Source of the DNA: Raffaelea ambrosiae
Lineage: Eukaryota; Ascomycota; Sordariomycetes; Ophiostomatales; Ophiostomataceae
Assembly: GCA_002778195.1 (NCBI GenBank)
Contig: PCDI01000007.1
Span: 1,434,576-1,498,575 of the forward strand
DNA: 64,000 nucleotides
Direction: 5' to 3'
Shown here one piece after another: positions 59,233 through 64,000 of the stretch (position 1 is its first letter; each line of letters starts with the position of its first letter). Made by a program: the position numbers and the translations under genes. The notes beneath the pieces were generated by a model. That model ran no database searches, was not told the DNA's origin, and worked only from the letters and a program-made list of their open reading frames with translations.

Positions 59233-60643
59233 CTACTCAGTGTACTCGGCACTCTTCCCACCCAGCATTCCGCTGTCCGCCGCGGTCAGCCGCCGCCGCC
59301 GCTTGTTCAGCACCTCGCGCGCCCACTCGGACAGCGTGAACCCCCAGTGGCCCGCCACCAGCGCGCCGCTCAGCACGTTGATGAGCTTGAGCAGGAACAC
59401 GAGCACGCCGTCGCGCGACTCTTCAATGTTGAGCAGGATAGGCTCAATGTCGTACTTGAAGAAGACGCCCGGGACGCTGCGCTCGTCAATCTCGGTGCTC
59501 TGCTCGGTGACGGCGTACTGGTTGGTGTGGATTTCGCGGGAGCTCGACCGGCCGGCGTGGCCGACGCTGTAGATGGTGGGAACGACGGACATGAAGTACT
59601 GGAAGCGGTAGAAGTGGGCCGAGGCCAGGTTGATGGTCTGGTCCAGAGGGTTGACCAGCGACGGGTAAAAGGGGCCAAAGGACAGCTCGTTGACAATGTG
59701 GGAGAAATTGAAAGCTGGAAAAGTTAGTAGAAGAAGAAGAAGAAGAAGAGCGGGCCAACGAGTCAAACAGTCGAGTCCCCAGTCAAAAGACGAAGTCACA
59801 GGCAAAGTCAAAGAAGACAGGGTTTCCCCCCCCCCAACTACACTCACAATCGTGATCCAGGTGCTTCAGTTCCATCTCCATGTAGCCGTGCCCCCGCGCG
59901 GTGACGTGGAAGTCGCCCTGGACCTTGTTCAGGTCCAGGCTCCCGTACAGCCGGCAGCTGTCCGCGTCGTCCTTGCTCGTGCCCCGGGGCAGCTTCGGCG
60001 TCTTGCCCCACCGCGCCTTCCGGCGGCCCAGCTTCACAATGTCGTGCACGTGCTCCTCGCCGAATCCCTCCTCGTGCGGCAGGGTCGTCCAGCCGGCGCC
60101 CGTGACCAGGCGGCCCTGCGTGTCGCGGCCCAGCCGGTGGTTGCCCTTGTGGTCGACCCACTGCTGCCAGGTGGTCGGGTTGCGCAGCAGCCGGGACCCG
60201 GCCAGGATGTGGTCGCCGGCGGCGTCCTGCACGTTGACGCGCAGGTCGTCGCAGTGCATGCGCACGACCATGTCGAGGTTGATTTGCATCTCGTGGCCGA
60301 CGCCCTTTTCGACGGCAAACGTGTGCTCTTCGGAGCCGGCCCACCAGCGCAGCAGCTCGGACCAGAACAGCAGCACCGACACGCAGATCATGGCGACCGT
60401 CCACTTGCCGCCACCGGCGGTGCGCTGGACATACTGAGGTTTGGCCTTGGCTGAAAAGGGGGGGGATGTGTTAGAAGAGACGGCAGACACCAAAAAAAAA
60501 AAAAAAAAGAGAGACAGGCAATATCTGGAGGGCAAACGGGGGGACCTACGAAACGCGTCAAAAGCGCTGACGATGCTGCCGGCCTTGGGCCCGAAGGCGT
60601 CCTCGTCAAAGTGGGACTTTTCGTCGTAGTGGTAGCCGTTCAT
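59233..60643 (-). CDS. erv41: ERGIC2/Erv41-like COPII vesicle protein
   Basis: Membrane protein that cycles between ER and Golgi and acts with Erv46 as a retrieval receptor. Exons 60643-60550, 60450-59848 and 59714-59233 give 392 residues. The first junction (GTAGGT...TTTTCAG) restores FDAFPKAKPQY, the family start. A transmembrane helix follows (WTVAMICVSVLLFW, about 44-60). The lumenal domain contains INLDMVVRMHCDDLRVNVQD, SCRLYGSLDLNKVQGDFHV and, after exon 3, FNFSHIVNELSFGPFYPSL plus NPLD. The C-terminal helix is GVLVFLLKLINVLSGALVAG, with a basic cytosolic tail KRRRRL. Intron 2 has a TACTAAC branch. Identity is secure. Confidence 0.94.
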
Positions 60644-61500
60644 TGTGGCGGATCGACTGCAGGGTGGATTGGGAGAGGAGAAGGGTTGTCGTCGTCGTCG
60701 TCGTCGTCGTCGTCGTTTCCGTCTGCTTCGTCACTTGGGATTCGAGAAACCACCCGGCCTGGCGTTGCCCGTGACTCTTGCCCAAGCACACACACAAAAA
60801 CGCTGTCTGCTCGTCACCACCCTCCTTCCACGCGCATCACTCGCCGCTTTGTATCTTCCTGGGGCTGTTCCTTGGATCGTTGTCGGCTTGTCTTCGGATT
60901 CGATGTCTCGTCGTCGTAAGGCTGGACTGGAAGCGAGGTCGTAGAACTGTCGTTCACAGCAGGAAGCAAAAGAGGGTCAATGTTCCGACAATATCGCTTC
61001 TCAATTCGCCCAGAACAACACCTGACCCTTGCTGGTGTGTTTGTCTTGTCGTCGTTGAGATTTCGTGGATCGAGGGGAGGCTTGTCGATCGGCGCAAAGC
61101 AACAGCTGCTTTCGGACGGTGGTGTGGTAAAAGGACAGCTCAGCGATTTAAAAAAAAACACTACGAGTACAAGGACCGAGACTGGGACCCCTGAAACTGG
61201 GGCTGCCATGCGCATGTGTCTGCAGGGTAGCTAGCTCTGGCAGTAGACCAATCAAACTCACACGCTTGTGGGACCCACTTGTTTCCTTCTCAGCCTGCCC
61301 GTTCTCTTAGTGCCTCCGAGTCGGTTCCTGCAGCGGCTGTCTCACTAAAGCCGCCCTGTAACATAGCATATAAAAAGCATCTTGATGACACGATATGGCT
61401 ACGTGAAGAAAAGAAAAAAAAAGCACTGCTTCATTGCCCATTTCCATACAACACAACTACATAGTACATCCTACTTGTTCAAATACCTCCTGGCCCCGCT
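60644..61500. other. Intergenic region with GTC repeat
   Basis: Promoter of the Erv41-like gene and 3' flank of the FluG-like gene. GTC is repeated about nine times at 60688-60715. A TACATAGTA word occurs at 61458. No gene seen. Confidence 0.5.
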
Positions 61501-64000
61501 TCAGTAACGTTTCATGATCCATCTGTCCAAAACTTCTCGTTCCACCCCCTCGGCTGCCAGCATCTCCGACTCCTTGACATTGATGTACCACTTCACCACT
61601 TCGGGCCCCAGCAGTTCTTGCAGGACGGTGTCAGCCCGTAGAGCCGCGAGGGCCTCGCCCAGACTCCGTGGGATGCTCGTCGTGATGCCCAGCTCCGCCC
61701 GTTCCCGCGCCGTCAGCGACGCCGGGTCCGCCGCGCACGCCTTCCACGGCGCAAGCGACGTCTTCCGCGCCATCCCGTCCAGCCCGGCCGTCAGCAGCGC
61801 CGCCAGCGCCAGGTACGGGTTCGCCAGCCCGTCCATGCACTTGAGCTCCCAGTGGTTGCCGGCAATCTGGCGCAGCGGCGTCTCCCGGTTCTGCACGCCC
61901 CACGTCACCCACGTCCCGCCCGCCCACGCGCTGTCCAACACCCGCTCGTAGCTGACCGGGTGGCTGTATGTGAATGCCACCAGGCTCGGCAGGTGTGCCA
62001 GGATGCCGGCATAGAAACTTTTGTCTTTGTCCTCGCTGTCGCTCGCTTTGGGGTCCTCGTTCTCCTCGTTGTCCTCGTTGTCCCCGCTGTCGCTCGCTCC
62101 CGGCCCGTCCGTGGTCCCCCTCCTCGTAAACGACAGGTGCACGTGCGACCCCGTCCCGGCCTGCCGAAACGGCTTCGGGTGCAGCGTAAACTGGTACCCC
62201 TTCTCTACCGCCTGCGCCGCCATAATGTCCCGCGCCAGCAGCAGCGTGTCCACGGCCGCCACCGGCGGCCGCGGCGGCAGCACAATCTCAAACTGGCCCT
62301 GCGCGCTCTCCGGGTGCACCTGCTCGACCTCGATCCCGGCGTCGTCCAGCTCCGCCACCATGTCCGCCAGCAGCACGGCCACCTGCGGGTCGGCAAAGAA
62401 CCGCGACGCCGACCAGGCATGGCCGTAGCCGGGGAGCGCGCGCGTCTCGTCCCGGGCGTCGCTGCGCTGCAGCAGCAGCACAAACTCGACCTCGAAGCCG
62501 ACCAGGAACGAAACGCCGGCGGCCGCGCCTCTCTCGACCGCCTGGACGAGCTGGCTGCGCGGACAGAGAAGGGCCCGGGTGGTGGGAGACGAAGCGCCGT
62601 CGGATGCGGCCTCCCGAAAATCGCCGTACATGGTGACGTGCCCGGGAATGGGCCCGGCTTTGAGGGAGGACCAGTCCGGGTGGAGGCGGTACTCGCCGGC
62701 CGTGGGGACGCCCGGGACGGGCATGTCGTTCTGGAGCAGGCCCAGACAGGCCTTGGTGATGCCAATGTCCACCGGCAAGCCGGCGCGGACGAGGCGGTCA
62801 AAGCGGCGGAAGGGGACCATGCGCATGCGCGGCAGGGCGGTGTAGTCGAGCCAGGCGATGCGCACAAAGGCGGGCTCGTGCTTGAGGCCGCTTGCCAAGA
62901 AGGCGTCCCACATGGACAGGGGTGTCGGCGGCGGCGGCGCGCGCGACACGACAGAAGTCTCCTCTGCCAGCTCCGAGAACGCCAGTCCCAGGTTGTACAG
63001 CTTGTTGGAGTTGTTGAAGAGAATGTCGCGGGTCAGCTGGATGGCCGCCGGCACGGTGAGGGCGCCTGTCTGGACAAAGTCGACGAGGACCTGCAGGAGT
63101 CAGCGAGCACCCAGCCGTAGACAGGAGAGAGCAGACAGTCAGAAGGACGCACCGTCTCGAGCACCTCGCGGACTTGGTCCGTGGCCAGAATGTAGGTCTC
63201 CGGGAACCAGTGCCCGTCCGTGCTCCAGATCACCTTGGACCACGGACACAGCTCAAAGATCTCGCGCACAATGGCCTCCTGGCCGTGGCGGCTGATGAAC
63301 GGAAACACCTCGCCAATGTCGGCGTAGACGTTGGCATAGACGGTAGCCAGGTAGCTGCTCTCGCGCATAAAGGGGTAGCCCGAGTGCAGCAGCACAATGG
63401 GCACGGTTGGGAAGGCCCGGATCAGAGGCTGGAGGTGGGCCGGCGACGACTTTGCGAGCGTGATGTCGTTGTCGCCGAGGCCGGTGTGGAATTGCAGGGG
63501 CTTGATCTGGCCGCGTTGGGGAGGAGTCGCTGCGGAGGTCGTCGCCGCCTCTCCCGTCGCCGCCCCCTTTTCCACTGTCTTCTCGTTCTTTTCCTTTCCT
63601 GCCATCTCCTCCACGTCGTCCTTGGGCTCCTCGGGCTCCTCCTCCTCTGGCGGCGGCGGTGGCGGCGGTGGAAGCGCACTCTCCCGCAACATCGTCGCCG
63701 TCCGGTGCACGAACAAGTCATTTAGGCCGGCGTGGTCAACCCGTCGGAACGTCTCGCGCGACGCCGCATAGTCCTGCACAATGGCGTACAGCGACTCTTC
63801 GGCCGCCTTCCAGTCCGGCTCGGCGGCCACGTCGAGCCCTGTGCGGTAGCAGATCACCGACTTGAAGCCGGCCACGGCCGGGTCCGCAATGGCGGCGCGG
63901 ATCGCGCCATCAAACCTGCCCAGCACGCTCTTCAGCATGGCGGCGGGCGCGTCCATGGGACGTCCGGCAAGGGCGGTCTCGGCGCGGGCCACCGCGCACT
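61501..64000 (-). CDS. FluG-like amidohydrolase-glutamine synthetase fusion (5' end off window)
   Basis: Exons 64000(partial)-63153 and 63090-61501, donor GTGCGT and acceptor CCTGCAG, phase 0; more than 800 residues are visible and the start lies beyond the right edge. The N-terminal part is an amidohydrolase_2 domain: LQFHTGLGDNDI, PIVLLHSGYPFMRESSYLA, YADIGEVFPF, KVIWSTDGHWFPE. A charged insert of about 55 residues (Pro run, then Glu/Lys/Ala rich) interrupts it. The C-terminal part is a type-I-like glutamine synthetase domain: HPESAQGQFEIVLPP, RQAGTGSHVHLSF, and NRETPLRQI, ending in IMKRY. A. nidulans FluG has this architecture and acts early in conidiation; whether this is the orthologue or a paralogue with another substrate cannot be judged. 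Confidence 0.9.

Noticed and set aside
61852..63120. 422-codon plus-strand frame opposite the FluG-like gene
   Set aside because: Shadow; Arg/Val/Gln rich and without family signal.

Overview
This window is nuclear DNA of a filamentous ascomycete (Pezizomycotina). The mitochondrial porin, FluG-like protein, glutaminase A and Zn2Cys6 regulator look most like Sordariomycetes; I do not place it more finely. The evidence is short GT-AG introns with CTAAC/CTGAC-type branch sites, GC-rich coding third positions, monocistronic genes on both strands, and fungal-only families. Exon coordinates below were worked out by hand from splice sites and reading-frame continuity, and all the multi-exon models given here close in frame.

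Layout. 0-3.2 kb: gene-poor, with a decayed arginyl-tRNA synthetase remnant. 3.3-5.0 kb: membrane acyltransferase. 5.0-13.6 kb: long gene-free stretch rich in short palindrome-like words. 13.6-17.2 kb: divergent pair, an FHA-like/kinase protein and an unknown basic/acidic protein. 17.2-21.4 kb: gene-free upstream of a secreted glutaminase (gtaA type). 25-45 kb: dense housekeeping block with a PRELI/Ups lipid-transfer protein, methionine aminopeptidase 2, a J-domain membrane protein, VDAC porin, an APH-like phosphotransferase with a frameshift, a small DUF6914-like protein, asparagine synthetase, the SUMO-conjugating enzyme Ubc9 and Pex19. 45.6-54.4 kb: two short-chain dehydrogenases, a Baeyer-Villiger-type monooxygenase and, divergent from it, a Zn2Cys6 regulator; this looks like a small inducible oxidative module. 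54.7-64 kb: unknown polyQ protein, ABC1/ADCK kinase-like mitochondrial protein, Erv41/ERGIC2 cargo receptor, and a FluG-like amidohydrolase-glutamine synthetase fusion that runs off the right edge.

Most notable: (1) an internally deleted, frameshifted and stop-interrupted ArgRS relic with a Gcn4/CPC1-type TGACTCA motif upstream; (2) a GC-AG intron in the monooxygenase and a probable second one in the neighbouring regulator; (3) a 31-nt microexon flanked by two ~450-500 nt introns in porin; (4) a cluster of TACATAGTA and TACGAGTA words in the gene-poor interval; (5) the monooxygenase/dehydrogenase/regulator neighbourhood. I saw no virus, CRISPR array, rRNA, convincing tRNA or intact transposon. 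No clearly new system stands out; the oxidative module and the kinase/unknown pair are the best candidates for further work.
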